DNA from: Planctomycetaceae bacterium
GTDB lineage: Bacteria > Planctomycetota > Planctomycetia > Planctomycetales > Planctomycetaceae
DNA length: 64,000 nucleotides
Assembly (NCBI GenBank): GCA_017795105.1
Contig: CP051247.1
Location: forward strand, 3,038,001-3,102,000
Direction of reading: 5' to 3'
Shown here piece after piece: positions 1-9,723 of this stretch. How positions within the stretch are numbered: the stretch's first letter is position 1; each line of letters starts with the position of its first letter. The notes beneath the pieces were generated by a model. That model did not search any database. It saw only the letters and a program-made list of their open reading frames with translations, and was not told the origin of the DNA. A program made the translations under genes and the position numbers.

Positions 1-88
1 CGCGGTGCCGACCACCCCCTGTGATGAGCATGACAGGTTCTTCGACGTCGAACGGATGGTTGGATGTCCACGGAGCTTGATCGTTCAT
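1..88 (-). CDS. Start of a minus-strand gene, truncated by the window edge (possible SDR oxidoreductase)
   Basis: An ATG at 88 reading leftward opens a frame with no stop before the edge: 29 residues ending VMLITGGGRHR. The LITGGG stretch after a short polar N-terminus resembles the first beta strand and glycine-rich loop of a Rossmann-fold short-chain dehydrogenase (TGGxxxxG), but the rest is missing. It lies 85 bp downstream of the sensor kinase and on the same strand, so the two could be co-transcribed. Identity is a weak inference; the open frame itself is seen. Confidence 0.45.
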   Translation of the reverse strand, partial: MNDQAPWTSNHPFDVEEPVMLITGGGRHR

Positions 89-173
89 CAGGATAAATCC
101 AGATCGGACGGGTGACAGGGAATCGGACGAGACCTACGCTGATGGTAGCTCAGCACGAGGGCCTTCCAAGTCC

Positions 174-3014
174 CTAATCCGTTGAATCTCCGTTCTGGTC
201 GCCGTGCTGTTGAACGGTTTCCGAGATTTTCTGAAGCAGTTGATCGAGGCTGATTGGCTTGGGCAGGTAATCGCTGCAGCCAGCTTCCAGACAGCGTTCC
301 CGGTCTTCGGCCATCGCCCCGGCCGTCAACGCGATGATGGGCCGCGAGAAGCCGGCAGAACGCAGGGTTCGCGTGGCGTCATAGCCCGTCATCACCGGCA
401 TCTGCATGTCCATGAGAATCAGGTCGTATGGCGTCCCGTCCCCTTCGGCTTGATTGACGGCCTCGATCGCCTGCTGACCATGTTCGACCACGTCGACCGA
501 CCGCACTTTATCGGCCAGTAGCCGCTTCAACAGAAACTGGATCCCGGGGGTGTCTTCGGCCACCAGGACGCGATACTCGAGCAGCGTCCGAGCTTCGAGA
601 GATTCTGAAGTCGTCGCATCTCCTTCGACATGCGGCTGGCTTTCCGAACGGACGTCATTGGAGATGTCGTGAATCGGCAGGCGGAGCGTAAAGCAGCTTC
701 CCTGGTTGGGTTCACTTTTGACGTCCAGATCTCCGTCCATCATCTGGGCAAGTTTCTGACTGATGGTCAACCCGAGTCCGGTTCCGCCGCTGGCCCGTTT
801 GACTTTCTGGTCCTGGGTAAAGGCTTCGAAGATCGCCTCCAGGTTCTCGGAATCGATGCCGACGCCGGTGTCGACCACACTCACGCTCAGAACGTCGTGA
901 GGGGCGGAGTCCTCGCAGGAAATCTCAATCGTTACCTGGCCCTTCTCCGTAAACTTGAGTGCGTTGCTGACCAGGTTCAACACGATCTGCCGAACACGCA
1001 GCGAATCGAATGTGGCCATACGAGGGACGGGGGTCAGGTACTTCAGTTCCAATTCGAGTCCCCGCTCCACGGCAACCGGATGCATCAATGAATGGACCGT
1101 TTCCAGTGTCGCGCAGAGATCGTTGGGTTCGGGGTGAATATCGAGCTTGCCGGCTTCGATCTTCGACAGATCGAGAATGTCGTTGAGAATCCCGAGCAGC
1201 ATCTGTCCCTGATCACGAATCATTCGTGCCAGGTCTTTCGCGTCCGGTTCCTGGATCTGCCGATGCAGCATGTCGGCACAGCCGAGGAGCGATGTCATTG
1301 GCGTGCGGATTTCGTGACTCATATTGGCCAGGAACTGCGACTTGGTCTGGTTGGCCTGATCGGCAGCCTTTCGGGCTTCAATCAGACGCTGTTCGTACCG
1401 AATTCGCTCGCTCACATCCGACTGCACCCCGACAAAGTGGGTCACTTCGCCGTTCGTATCCTCGACCGGCGAGATATGCAGGTCGTTCCAGAACGGGGTG
1501 CCGTCTTTCCGGTAATTGAGAATCGTGACCCGGCATTCCGTCTGCATTGCGACGGCGTCATGGACAGTCCTGACCGTTTCCGGATCTGTGTCGGGCCCCT
1601 GAAGCATTCGGCAGTTCTTGCCGAGCAGTTCTTCCAGAGAGTACCCGGTCAGCGTCTCCATGGCCGAGTTGCAGTAAATGAGCGGCTGGTCGTTCTGCGC
1701 GTGTGCAATCACAATTCCGTTCTGTGCAAACTCAATGGCTCGCGTATGCAGCCGGAGCGTCTCTTCGGCATTCTTGCGGGTCGTAATGTCGATTCCGGAC
1801 GGAATCATCCACTCCAGTTGACCATTGTTGTCGTAGAGCGGCGTGATGGTGAAGTCGAGGATAATCCGTTCCCCACTGGCGATCTCGGTCTCGAGATCGA
1901 AACGTGCCTTAACGCCTGATTTGCAGTCGAGAACAGCCTGCTTCAACTGGCTGCGAACCTGGTCATCGTAGTTCCACCACGGGCACTCCCAGAGAGGTTT
2001 GCCGAGAAACTCGTCGATCCGGGACCGGCTGCGTTCGGCAGCATACCGGTTCATGTCGAGCAGATTGCCTTCTTCGTCGAGAACGCAGACGAAACTCGAC
2101 AGACTGCCCAGGACGCGCTTGAGCTTTCGTTCGTTCTCCCGGGTTGACTCCTCGGCTCGTTTGCGGTCGGTGATGTCGTAGTTCAGACCCCGCATGCGGA
2201 TCGCTTTGCCGGTATCGTCGTGAATGACGGCTCCCCGGCCGACCAGCCATTTGTAGCCAATACCCGGGACCTGAATCCGAAACTCGTGATCGTAATCGGC
2301 TCCATTCTCGATCGCGTCATCGAGGGCCTTTTTGAGCGGCTCGCGATCATCCGGATGAACGGCTTCAAAGAAGTTATCAACCGGATCGGCCCGCTGGTCC
2401 AACGAAAAGCCGATCAGCTCTTCTTCCAGAGAATCGTATTTCACCTGATTGGTCTTCAAGTCCCAGTCCCACGTTCCCATCTTACCTGCGGCCAGTGCGA
2501 GCTGAAGTGTTTCCTTCTGTTCGCTCAACTCGTGCGAGGTCCGTTCATGCTTGCGAATTTGTTCCTGAAGCTCTTCATTCAGCTTCTGCAATTCGATGGT
2601 GCGCCTTGAAATCACTTCTTCGAGATGAACAGGGCTGCGAAACGAAAGCACGACGGGAATGAGCGGCACCAGCGTGAAGACGGTCGCCCAGGAGACAGTG
2701 GCGGTCACGATCTTCATGACCGCGGCGAAGCGATAGATCGGCCATTCGAAGATCAGCGCATCGATCAGATGAGTCAGGCCGCAGCAGAAGATGAACGCTC
2801 CGAAAAGCCAGAGCACGCCGGGCAGCGGCAGGTCCTTCCGCTGACGTAGAAAGTAGAAGAGAACAGCGGGAATGCCCATGTAGGCGCCCCAGATCGCGGT
2901 GTCGGCGATGATGTGCGCCCACCCCCAGAACGGCTCCTGCGACCAGGCTGTCCCACAATACCAGCGAGGCGGAAACCCCTCGGTATTAAAAAGCTTGAAA
3001 ATTGCGTCAAACAT
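174..3014 (-). CDS. Hybrid sensor histidine kinase with ethylene-receptor-type membrane domain and LOV domain
   Basis: I start it at the ATG at 3014 (946 aa); a TTG 39 bp upstream is also in frame. Order: three membrane segments (about 29-57, 66-89, 96-125), coiled coil (132-172), PAS (171-285), PAS (295-415), LOV-type PAS (419-535), HisKA with His567 in SHEIRTP, HATPase_c with N683 and DTGVGI, and a receiver with Asp869 and Lys919. The membrane part matches plant ETR1: Asp38, Tyr45, Ile48, Pro49, Phe74, Ile75, Cys78 and His82 sit at the spacing of ETR1 D25, Y32, I35, P36, F61, I62, C65 and H69; the Cys/His pair binds Cu(I) in ETR1. The third PAS carries GKNCRMLQG with Cys468, and Asn500, Asn510 and Gln531 at +32, +42 and +63, as in phototropin LOV2. 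It probably autophosphorylates and passes phosphate to its own receiver; no output partner is visible. Confidence 0.93.
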   Translation of the reverse strand: MFDAIFKLFNTEGFPPRWYCGTAWSQEPFWGWAHIIADTAIWGAYMGIPAVLFYFLRQRKDLPLPGVLWLFGAFIFCCGLTHLIDALIFEWPIYRFAAVMKIVTATVSWATVFTLVPLIPVVLSFRSPVHLEEVISRRTIELQKLNEELQEQIRKHERTSHELSEQKETLQLALAAGKMGTWDWDLKTNQVKYDSLEEELIGFSLDQRADPVDNFFEAVHPDDREPLKKALDDAIENGADYDHEFRIQVPGIGYKWLVGRGAVIHDDTGKAIRMRGLNYDITDRKRAEESTRENERKLKRVLGSLSSFVCVLDEEGNLLDMNRYAAERSRSRIDEFLGKPLWECPWWNYDDQVRSQLKQAVLDCKSGVKARFDLETEIASGERIILDFTITPLYDNNGQLEWMIPSGIDITTRKNAEETLRLHTRAIEFAQNGIVIAHAQNDQPLIYCNSAMETLTGYSLEELLGKNCRMLQGPDTDPETVRTVHDAVAMQTECRVTILNYRKDGTPFWNDLHISPVEDTNGEVTHFVGVQSDVSERIRYEQRLIEARKAADQANQTKSQFLANMSHEIRTPMTSLLGCADMLHRQIQEPDAKDLARMIRDQGQMLLGILNDILDLSKIEAGKLDIHPEPNDLCATLETVHSLMHPVAVERGLELELKYLTPVPRMATFDSLRVRQIVLNLVSNALKFTEKGQVTIEISCEDSAPHDVLSVSVVDTGVGIDSENLEAIFEAFTQDQKVKRASGGTGLGLTISQKLAQMMDGDLDVKSEPNQGSCFTLRLPIHDISNDVRSESQPHVEGDATTSESLEARTLLEYRVLVAEDTPGIQFLLKRLLADKVRSVDVVEHGQQAIEAVNQAEGDGTPYDLILMDMQMPVMTGYDATRTLRSAGFSRPIIALTAGAMAEDRERCLEAGCSDYLPKPISLDQLLQKISETVQQHGDQNGDSTD

Positions 3015-3193
3015 CGGACTGTGATAGCTTTGCGAAGAACTTGCGGACCGCAATTCTGTCGGGAAACAGAATTGGATTCATTGTAGACCTTGGGCATCGC
3101 TCCGCCATACTCGTCCGCCTTTCGCGTCGACTTTGGACGAAGACGCCAGCTCAATGTCGGCTCGAATACTGATGGACAGAGGACAGCACGGAA

Positions 3194-4009
3194 ATGAGCA
3201 GTGACAACGATCGAACCGTAGTAGACTATCTGCAACAGTTTGCGCCACTCGATCTTTCCGAGTCCTGGGACAACGTCGGCCTGATTCTGGGAGATCCGTC
3301 GGTCCGTCCCTCCCGGATCATGACCTGCCTGACACTTACGCCTGATGTCGCCGCTGAGGCGATCGAAAAGCAGGTCGGCCTCATCGTCTCTCATCATCCG
3401 ATTCTGTTCCGGGCCGTCCAGAGGCTGACCACGGAAACGGCGGAAGGTCAGATGCTTCTCGACCTGATTCGGAACTCGATTTCGGTCTACTCCCCACACA
3501 CGGCCTTCGACAGCGCAGCTGAGGGGATTAATCAGCAGTGGTGCCAGAAACTCCAACTGCAGAACTGCCAGCCTTTACGGCCGCTGGAAGAGAACGATGC
3601 CACGTCCGTCCGGGGAGCAGGCCGCAGTGGAGATCTTCCCGAGCCGGTCTCGTTAAGCAAGTTGTTGGAGCAGATCCGTCGCGACTGGAATCTCGATTAT
3701 CTGCAGTTCGTGGGGAACGGCGAGCAGACCGTGAGTCGCGTCGGCGTTGCCTGCGGGGCAGCCGCGGAGTTCATGAAGGACGCCGCTTCCGTGGGCTGTC
3801 AGGTGCTGATTACCGGAGAAGCCCGCTTTCACGCCTGTCTGGAAGCCCGCCAGCGAAATATCGGCCTCATTCTCGTTGGACACTTCGCCTCCGAACGATT
3901 CGCCTGCGAGAACCTCGCCACGATTCTCGGCAAACAGTTTCCCGAGATCGAATGTTTTGCCAGCGAAGTCGAGTCCGACCCGGTCAGCATCGACCTGCCG
4001 AAGGCGTAG
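3194..4009 (+). CDS. Nif3-like dinuclear metal-center protein (NIF3/YbgI family)
   Basis: 271 aa, close to the usual single-module length of the family. It shows the metal-binding signature in order: IVSHHPILF (His67, His68), the PHTAFDSAAEGIN motif near residue 104, and the C-terminal VGHFASE motif. In the family these residues coordinate two metal ions in a hexameric ring. The biochemical role is uncertain: some members are annotated GTP cyclohydrolase 1 type 2, but activity is not generally established. The gene stands alone, divergent from the sensor kinase across a 179-bp gap. Confidence 0.88.
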   Translation: MSSDNDRTVVDYLQQFAPLDLSESWDNVGLILGDPSVRPSRIMTCLTLTPDVAAEAIEKQVGLIVSHHPILFRAVQRLTTETAEGQMLLDLIRNSISVYSPHTAFDSAAEGINQQWCQKLQLQNCQPLRPLEENDATSVRGAGRSGDLPEPVSLSKLLEQIRRDWNLDYLQFVGNGEQTVSRVGVACGAAAEFMKDAASVGCQVLITGEARFHACLEARQRNIGLILVGHFASERFACENLATILGKQFPEIECFASEVESDPVSIDLPKA

Positions 4010-4100
4010 GAGCCCGTCTCAGGCGAGTTCAACTGGCGTGGCTCGCGGGATCTTTGGGTCGGTGCCTTTTCAATGAACAACCCTGGCGTGAACTCGGTTA

Positions 4101-4178
4101 GTAAGTTCCCTCGCCCCCGTGGGGGAGAGGGTTAGGGTGAGGGGGAAATGCGGGTGACATGCTCCACGGGCGGTTGAT
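4101..4178. repeat. Dispersed intergenic repeat R1, copy 1
   Basis: About 78 bp beginning GTAAGTTCCCTCGCCCCCG, containing a CCCCCGTGGGGG hairpin and GGGTTAGGGTGAGGGGG. Nearly identical to 29441-29518 (about four mismatches by eye) and related to 53796-53868. The rest of the 4010-4450 gap holds no gene that I see, only this repeat and R2 at 4288. Confidence 0.85.
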
Positions 4179-4287
4179 TCTCATTTGTATGAAGAAAGTT
4201 CCCGCATTCCCCGCCAGTGCGGTCGAATCAGGATACGATAAGAATCGACTCAGTCCGAGATCCTGGTGACGGACCTCTTGTGGCTCC

Positions 4288-4318
4288 GCCACCCCGGTTG
4301 AATCAACCGGGGCTACCC
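4288..4318. repeat. Palindromic repeat R2, copy 1 (CCCCGGTTGAATCAACCGGGG)
   Basis: 31 bp with a perfect 10-bp stem (CCCCGGTTGA/TCAACCGGGG) around one central A, followed by CTACCC. The identical 31-mer is at 29694-29724. It could form a hairpin in RNA and lies past the 3' ends of the convergent Nif3-like gene and the secreted-protein gene. Confidence 0.85.
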
Positions 4319-4450
4319 AATGTAAGAGAGTCTGCCCGTCATATTGCGGGCGTCGGATCGCAACTTCTTGGGGCGTTGCCACTCAGACGCGCGCGTCTGA
4401 GCCAGCCGTTATTCTGCTTAGGGAGTCTCCAGGCTGTTGCTCTTGGAACA

Positions 4451-5773
4451 CTACTCGGCGGGCACGAATTCGACCGATTCGACGATCGAAACATCTCGAC
4501 CGCTGAGGGCTTCGAGGTTGCTTGATTCGACAGCGTAGACGAACGACAGCTGCCGCCCGTTTTCCGCCGCACACAGGTAGTAGATCCAAGCCATTTCTAG
4601 CCCGTTGGCCGAACCGGCTGCGACGACGCGGTTGATGTAGAGCCCGCTCTCTGTTCTCAACTCCTGTTGATCGACGATCTGCGAAAACTGATCGCCAAGA
4701 GAGACTTTAATATCGTTCTCAAACTTCTCGGGAGAAACGTGCTCGCCGGGCTGAACGTCGCCGATGCGGGCGATGTTGCACTGACTGATCAGGCTGCCAT
4801 TCTCAACCATCCGCAGCACAACCACTTCGGGCGTTTCCTGAAAGACGTACCAGGTCCGGTCGTGGATGAAGCTGACATCCCAGTGCTTCGACTGAAACAG
4901 CAGCAGGCTGGCAATGGTTGGTGGATCAAACGGGACGCCTTCGATCTCCTTGTCGCCGATCTTCGCACCCGAACTAACACCCCGCTGCCACTGCACGGTC
5001 GCCGTCACCTTGATTCCGGGAGAGACGGTGCTGATCGAGCGCTCTTCCTGTTGAATTAACTTCAACGAGGTCAGCATCGTTTGAGCCAGGTCGAAGGTCG
5101 CGGTCCCGTTGATGATGATCTTGGACGTCGCCCCGGCGGTCGCCCCGGAAACCTCTCCGGTGAACTGCATCGTGGCGATATCGTTCTCGACCGACAGAAG
5201 TTTGCCGGTGATGTCGGTACTCGTAGCCGCTTCAATGGCGACGAACATCTGAGCGGCCCATTGCGGCACCGACCAGGTATCGCCCACTTCGACGTCCTGA
5301 GCCGGCAGCATCGCGAGCAGAGCCAGCGGATCGCCCGGCGTCGTCAGCAGATCGAGATCGACCCGCCGCATCGGCATGTTGGATGTGTAGTACAGGACTC
5401 CCTCGCGACGTCCTTCGCAGATCACATCGCGAACGGTCGAGGCCAGTCGCAAATTGGTTACCTGGTTCCGCACCTTGATGTCGGAGCGGGCGTTGTCGTA
5501 CTTCCGCAGCGATCGCCAGGCCCGTTCATCGCGACCGGCGGAGGCGAGTCGACGTTCGTAGAAGGCGGCTGAGGCCTGCACTTCGAGCGGCATCTCCAGA
5601 GCCGTCTTTTCCTGCGTCGGAGTTTCGAGTGTTCCTTTCCCCTGCACGCTGACCTGGACCTGATACGTCCGCCCGTCGCTGAGAGGTTCCTTGAGCGAAT
5701 ACGATTCGGCCACGGCGGAAGAGACCATCAGGCCGGACGTAAGAATCGACGTAAGCAGGAACACGGATCGCAT
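4451..5773 (-). CDS. Secreted protein of unknown function
   Basis: 440 aa from the ATG at 5773, which has AAGGAAG about 6 bp upstream; the frame continues 32 codons further but without a better start. Residues 1-23 form a typical Sec signal peptide (MRSVFLLTSILTSGL..., cleavage after a VSSAVA-type site). The mature part is soluble-looking and beta-rich, with no membrane segment and no motif I recognise. It is probably periplasmic or exported. It stands downstream of the ABC permease on the same strand (134 bp), but nothing ties the two functionally. Confidence 0.75.
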   Translation of the reverse strand: MRSVFLLTSILTSGLMVSSAVAESYSLKEPLSDGRTYQVQVSVQGKGTLETPTQEKTALEMPLEVQASAAFYERRLASAGRDERAWRSLRKYDNARSDIKVRNQVTNLRLASTVRDVICEGRREGVLYYTSNMPMRRVDLDLLTTPGDPLALLAMLPAQDVEVGDTWSVPQWAAQMFVAIEAATSTDITGKLLSVENDIATMQFTGEVSGATAGATSKIIINGTATFDLAQTMLTSLKLIQQEERSISTVSPGIKVTATVQWQRGVSSGAKIGDKEIEGVPFDPPTIASLLLFQSKHWDVSFIHDRTWYVFQETPEVVVLRMVENGSLISQCNIARIGDVQPGEHVSPEKFENDIKVSLGDQFSQIVDQQELRTESGLYINRVVAAGSANGLEMAWIYYLCAAENGRQLSFVYAVESSNLEALSGRDVSIVESVEFVPAE

Positions 5774-5907
5774 GACATTCTTCCTTGACTCATAGCGGAA
5801 CTGAGAGGCCTCTTTGACGGTTTGTACCCTGTTGACTTCCCAGCGACAAGCCGCATTCCCCGCACACAACTGATCTTAAGTCGTCCAGTCGGTCCCCGTT
5901 TCGCCCC

Positions 5908-6675
5908 TCAATAGGTCATCCACCGTCGGAGAGCCGTCTTTGCGAACAATGTCACGACGGCGAACAAGCCGATGCCCTGGAGCGTCGAGATGAGAATGGC
6001 GGCGATCAGGATGTCGATGCGGAACTGTCCTTGAGCCGTAAACATGTAATAGCCAAGACCGTATCGGCCTGCCTCGTGTCCGGCGAAGAACTCGCCGACG
6101 ATGGCTCCGACGATCGCCATGCCGGACGCTGTCTGGGCACCGCTGACAATCTGCGGGATGGCCGATGGAAATCGGAGCTTGAACAGTCGCTGCAGCCGGC
6201 TGGCTCCGTAGAGATCGAACAGTTCCCGCAGCTCCTCAGGCGTCTCCAGAAAGCCATTCGTCGCCGAAGTGATTATCGGGAACAGACTGACAATGAAGGT
6301 TATGATGATCACGCTGGTGGCACCGTACCCGAACCAGGTGATGATCAGCGGAGAAATCGCCACGATCGGGACCGTGTGCAGAAAGATCGCGTACGGATAA
6401 CAGCTGATCCGCAGCCAGCGGAATTCGGCGAAGAACACAGCCGTAATCAGCCCGACCACCAGACTCGCCAGAAACCCGGCGACGGCTGAAAACAGGGTGA
6501 TTTGCGCTGCATTGAACAGATCGGCAGTCCGGGTGAAAAAGACCTTCGCGACCGCGGCTGGCGAGGGCAGCAGATACGGTCCGATTCCCCCGAGACGGAC
6601 GAGTAAATCCCACCCGAGCAGGAACAGGGCCAGAAACAGGACTGGTGGAACGGCGGTTTTCAGCAGTTTTCGCAT
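5908..6675 (-). CDS. ABC transporter permease, NitT/TauT (SsuC/TauC) type
   Basis: 255 aa with about six membrane segments and the inner-membrane component fold: LLPSPAAVAKVFF near residue 36 and the EAA-type loop ELFDLYGASRLQRLFKLRFPSA near 150, which docks the ATPase. This family imports nitrate, sulfonates, taurine, bicarbonate or thiamine precursors. No ATPase or substrate-binding gene is adjacent, so the transported compound cannot be inferred and the partners must be encoded elsewhere. Confidence 0.88.
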   Translation of the reverse strand: MRKLLKTAVPPVLFLALFLLGWDLLVRLGGIGPYLLPSPAAVAKVFFTRTADLFNAAQITLFSAVAGFLASLVVGLITAVFFAEFRWLRISCYPYAIFLHTVPIVAISPLIITWFGYGATSVIIITFIVSLFPIITSATNGFLETPEELRELFDLYGASRLQRLFKLRFPSAIPQIVSGAQTASGMAIVGAIVGEFFAGHEAGRYGLGYYMFTAQGQFRIDILIAAILISTLQGIGLFAVVTLFAKTALRRWMTY

Positions 6676-6871
6676 GTTGACGGCCGCCCGGAACGTGAGT
6701 CACACTCAGGCTTGAGCAAATCTCTCTGCCCCCTCAGGGGTGGCTGAATTGCCCAATATCCTTTTGATCTGCAGGGAAAAGACGGTAGAATATATGAAGC
6801 AATCGCGATGTCTTCACCGAAGAAACCGATTGCCCTCCCGCCTCCAAACTGCCCGCCTCGGAAATAGCTGC

Positions 6872-9634
6872 ATGAGATATACAGTCACATTACCCATGGT
6901 TCTTGCCGTCGTGCTGACGTCCGGCTCGCTTGCGCGGGCTGCGGACCAGTCGGACTCGGACAAGGAGCATTTTTTCGAGACGAAAATCCGCCCGATTCTC
7001 GCACAGCACTGTCAGGAATGCCACGGTGCGAAGGAACAATGGGCCGAACTCCGTCTGGACAGCCATTCCTTTCTGATGAAGGGTGGCGAAAGTGGCCCTG
7101 CCGTCGTGCCGGGGAACCCCGACGAGAGCCGCCTGATTCAGGTCATTCGCTATTCGGAAGACGATTCCCAGATGCCGCCGGATGGCAAACTGTCCGACGA
7201 GCAGATTGCCAGTCTGACTGAATGGGTTGCTCAAGGTGCCTACTGGCCGGAATCGGCCGACGATGCGGTCTATGTCGACTACTTCGAAGCGGCCAAGACA
7301 CACTGGGCCTTCCAGCCGGTCCAGCTGCCTGAAGTACCGAAGGTCAACGCCGAAGCACGTGTCGCCAACCCGGTCGATGCCTTCATTGTGAAGAAGCTCG
7401 AAGAAGCCGGCCTGAAGCAGTCGCCTCAGGCGGACCCTCGCCTGCAGCTGCGCCGTCTGGCCTTTGACCTGACCGGTCTGCCGGCTTCCTACGAAGACAA
7501 TCAGAAGTTCGCCGCCGATCCAGGTGCGACTGCCTGGCAGGCGTCGATCGACCGCTATCTTGGCTCGACCGACTTTGGTCAGAAATGGGCCCGTTACTGG
7601 CTCGATCTGGCCCGGTACGCCGACACGAAGGGGTACGTCTTCACCGAGGAGCGACGCTATCCGTTCGCTTACACGTATCGCGATTATGTGATCGATGCGC
7701 TCAACCGAGATCTGCCTTACGATCAGTTCATTACCGAGCAGCTCGCCGCCGATCTGATGCCGAATCGCCGTGGCGACGAAGCCCTGGCCGGGATGGGCTT
7801 TCTGACGGTGGGCAATCGGTTCCTGAATCGTACGCCGGACATTTTCGACGACCGGATCGATGTGACGATGCGAGGTCTGATGGGCATGACGCTGGCCTGC
7901 GCCCGCTGTCACGACCATAAGTTCGATCCGCTGGAAGCGGCCGATTACTACGCCCTTTATGGCGTCTTCGACAGTTGCGTCGAACCGGAAAAACTGCCAC
8001 AGATCGGAGAGCCGACAGACAAGCAGGCCTATGAGGCTTACAAGGTCGAACTGGCAAAACGCGAGCAGGCGGTCGACGAGTACGAAAACAAGGAAGCCGA
8101 GAAGATCAACGGCGAACTGCGGACCAACATCGAACGGTATCTGCACGAAATCGCCAGCAAACAGGGACTGCAGTCGGGACGTTATGAGCTCGACGGTAAG
8201 TACGAGATCCGTAATCGGGCCCGCGACGCTTTCAACGGGTTCCTGCGGGATCGCGATGTCAAAGATCCGCTCTGGGGTGTTTATCGCCGCGTGATGTTCC
8301 TCAACGAACAGCAGTACAAAGAACAGGCCCCGAAGCGCATCGAGCAACTTTACGATCAGATGGCGAAAGGCGAATTCGAGCCGCATCCGCTGTTGAAAGA
8401 ACGCCTCGAAGAGAACCGCCCGGTTCATTCGTACGACTTCATAAAGATCTATGCCGATCTGCTCGCTTACGCCTTCAAAGCCGAAGCTGATGTTCCGGAA
8501 GCCGAACGGGAGCAATGGAAAGCCCTCCAGCAGGCTGTGCTGACGTCGGGCTTCCCCGTCAACTACAGCGGACCCGATTCCGTTTCGCTGTACAACCGGG
8601 ATGAGCGGAACCGTCATCGCAACCTTGAGAAGAAGGTCGACGAACTGGTCGCGACTTCGGAAGGGGCACCGCCACGGGCGATGGTTGTGAACGACAAAGA
8701 CAAGCCGGCCAGCCCGGTCATCTTCAAACGGGGTAACCCCGGCAGCCGCGGCGACAAAGTCGATCGACGCTTCCTGAAGGTGCTCGACTTTGTCCGCAGC
8801 GAACCGTTCAGCGATTCGACCAGCGGACGACTTGAACTGGCCCAGGCGATTGTCTCGAAAGAGAATCCGCTCACGGCTCGCGTTCTGGTGAACCGCGTCT
8901 GGATGCAGCTGATCGGTCGGCCGCTCGTAAGTGAAACGAGCGACTTCGGGCTGCGTACGGACCCGCCGACACATCCGGAACTGCTCGATTACCTCTCGTA
9001 CAAGTTCATGGAAAACGGCTGGTCGCTGAAGTGGCTGATCCGCGAGATCGTCAGTTCGGAGACCTATCGTCAGAGTTCGTTCAGCTCGCCGGAAGGTGAA
9101 AAAGCAGACCTCGAGAACCGGCTCGTCTGGCGGATGAATCGGAAGCGACTCACCTTCGAGCAGATGCGGGATTCGATCCTCGAATGTGCCGACGTGCTCG
9201 ATAAGACGCATGGCGGCCGTCCGGTTCAGCTTGAAGGGAAGAAGCCTTCGACCCGCCGGGCCATTTACGGATACATCGACCGCAACAACGTTTCGCAGCT
9301 GCTCGCCAGCTTCGATGTGGCCAGCCCGAACACAAGTACCTCGGCTCGCAGCCGCACGACTGTGCCTCAGCAGGCGCTGTACGTGATGAACTCGCCGTTC
9401 GTGCAGGAGCTCTGCGAGAAAATGGCCGGACAAACGATTGAAGAAACCGGAGCCGAAGCTCCGACGGACAAATACGTGACCGAACTTTATCAGCGGTTGC
9501 TGCAACGCGATCCTTCGCCGGAAGAGCTGACGTGGTGTGTCGGCTATCTCGATGCTGCGGCTGACAGGAACGCGGGCCGCAAGGAACTCGCACAGACGCT
9601 GATGATGTCCAACGAGTTCATGTTCGTGGATTAG
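6872..9634 (+). CDS. PSCyt1-DUF1549-DUF1553 secreted cytochrome c-domain protein
   Basis: 920 aa from the ATG at 6872, chosen because it gives a clean signal peptide (MRYTVTLPMVLAVVLTSGSLARAA); ATGs at 6794 and 6740 are in frame. After the signal come the planctomycete cytochrome C domain with heme motif CQECH (Cys47, Cys50, His51), then DUF1549 (about 165-370, including FDLTGLP) and DUF1553 (about 600-900, including NRVWMQLIGRPLV). Such proteins are very numerous in planctomycetes and are nearly always paired with a DUF1501 gene, as here (150 bp downstream). Their role is not established; a redox role in extracellular polymer breakdown has been suggested. Exported by prediction. Confidence 0.93.
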   Translation: MRYTVTLPMVLAVVLTSGSLARAADQSDSDKEHFFETKIRPILAQHCQECHGAKEQWAELRLDSHSFLMKGGESGPAVVPGNPDESRLIQVIRYSEDDSQMPPDGKLSDEQIASLTEWVAQGAYWPESADDAVYVDYFEAAKTHWAFQPVQLPEVPKVNAEARVANPVDAFIVKKLEEAGLKQSPQADPRLQLRRLAFDLTGLPASYEDNQKFAADPGATAWQASIDRYLGSTDFGQKWARYWLDLARYADTKGYVFTEERRYPFAYTYRDYVIDALNRDLPYDQFITEQLAADLMPNRRGDEALAGMGFLTVGNRFLNRTPDIFDDRIDVTMRGLMGMTLACARCHDHKFDPLEAADYYALYGVFDSCVEPEKLPQIGEPTDKQAYEAYKVELAKREQAVDEYENKEAEKINGELRTNIERYLHEIASKQGLQSGRYELDGKYEIRNRARDAFNGFLRDRDVKDPLWGVYRRVMFLNEQQYKEQAPKRIEQLYDQMAKGEFEPHPLLKERLEENRPVHSYDFIKIYADLLAYAFKAEADVPEAEREQWKALQQAVLTSGFPVNYSGPDSVSLYNRDERNRHRNLEKKVDELVATSEGAPPRAMVVNDKDKPASPVIFKRGNPGSRGDKVDRRFLKVLDFVRSEPFSDSTSGRLELAQAIVSKENPLTARVLVNRVWMQLIGRPLVSETSDFGLRTDPPTHPELLDYLSYKFMENGWSLKWLIREIVSSETYRQSSFSSPEGEKADLENRLVWRMNRKRLTFEQMRDSILECADVLDKTHGGRPVQLEGKKPSTRRAIYGYIDRNNVSQLLASFDVASPNTSTSARSRTTVPQQALYVMNSPFVQELCEKMAGQTIEETGAEAPTDKYVTELYQRLLQRDPSPEELTWCVGYLDAAADRNAGRKELAQTLMMSNEFMFVD

Positions 9635-9723
9635 TCACACACTCGCGGCATTCCTCTCACGAAATTCGAAGAGTGCCGTTGGCACGGCCATCGCGACGAA
9701 AGACGAGTTCACGAGTGGACTTC

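Noticed and set aside
4101..4178. GGGTTAGGGTGAGGG as a telomere-like or G-quadruplex element
   Set aside because: It is part of a dispersed intergenic repeat present three times; only one short run resembles such a motif.
6890..9505. 871-codon minus-strand open frame opposite the DUF1549 gene
   Set aside because: High-GC mirror frame; no family motif, while the plus strand has a signal peptide, heme motif and two known domains.
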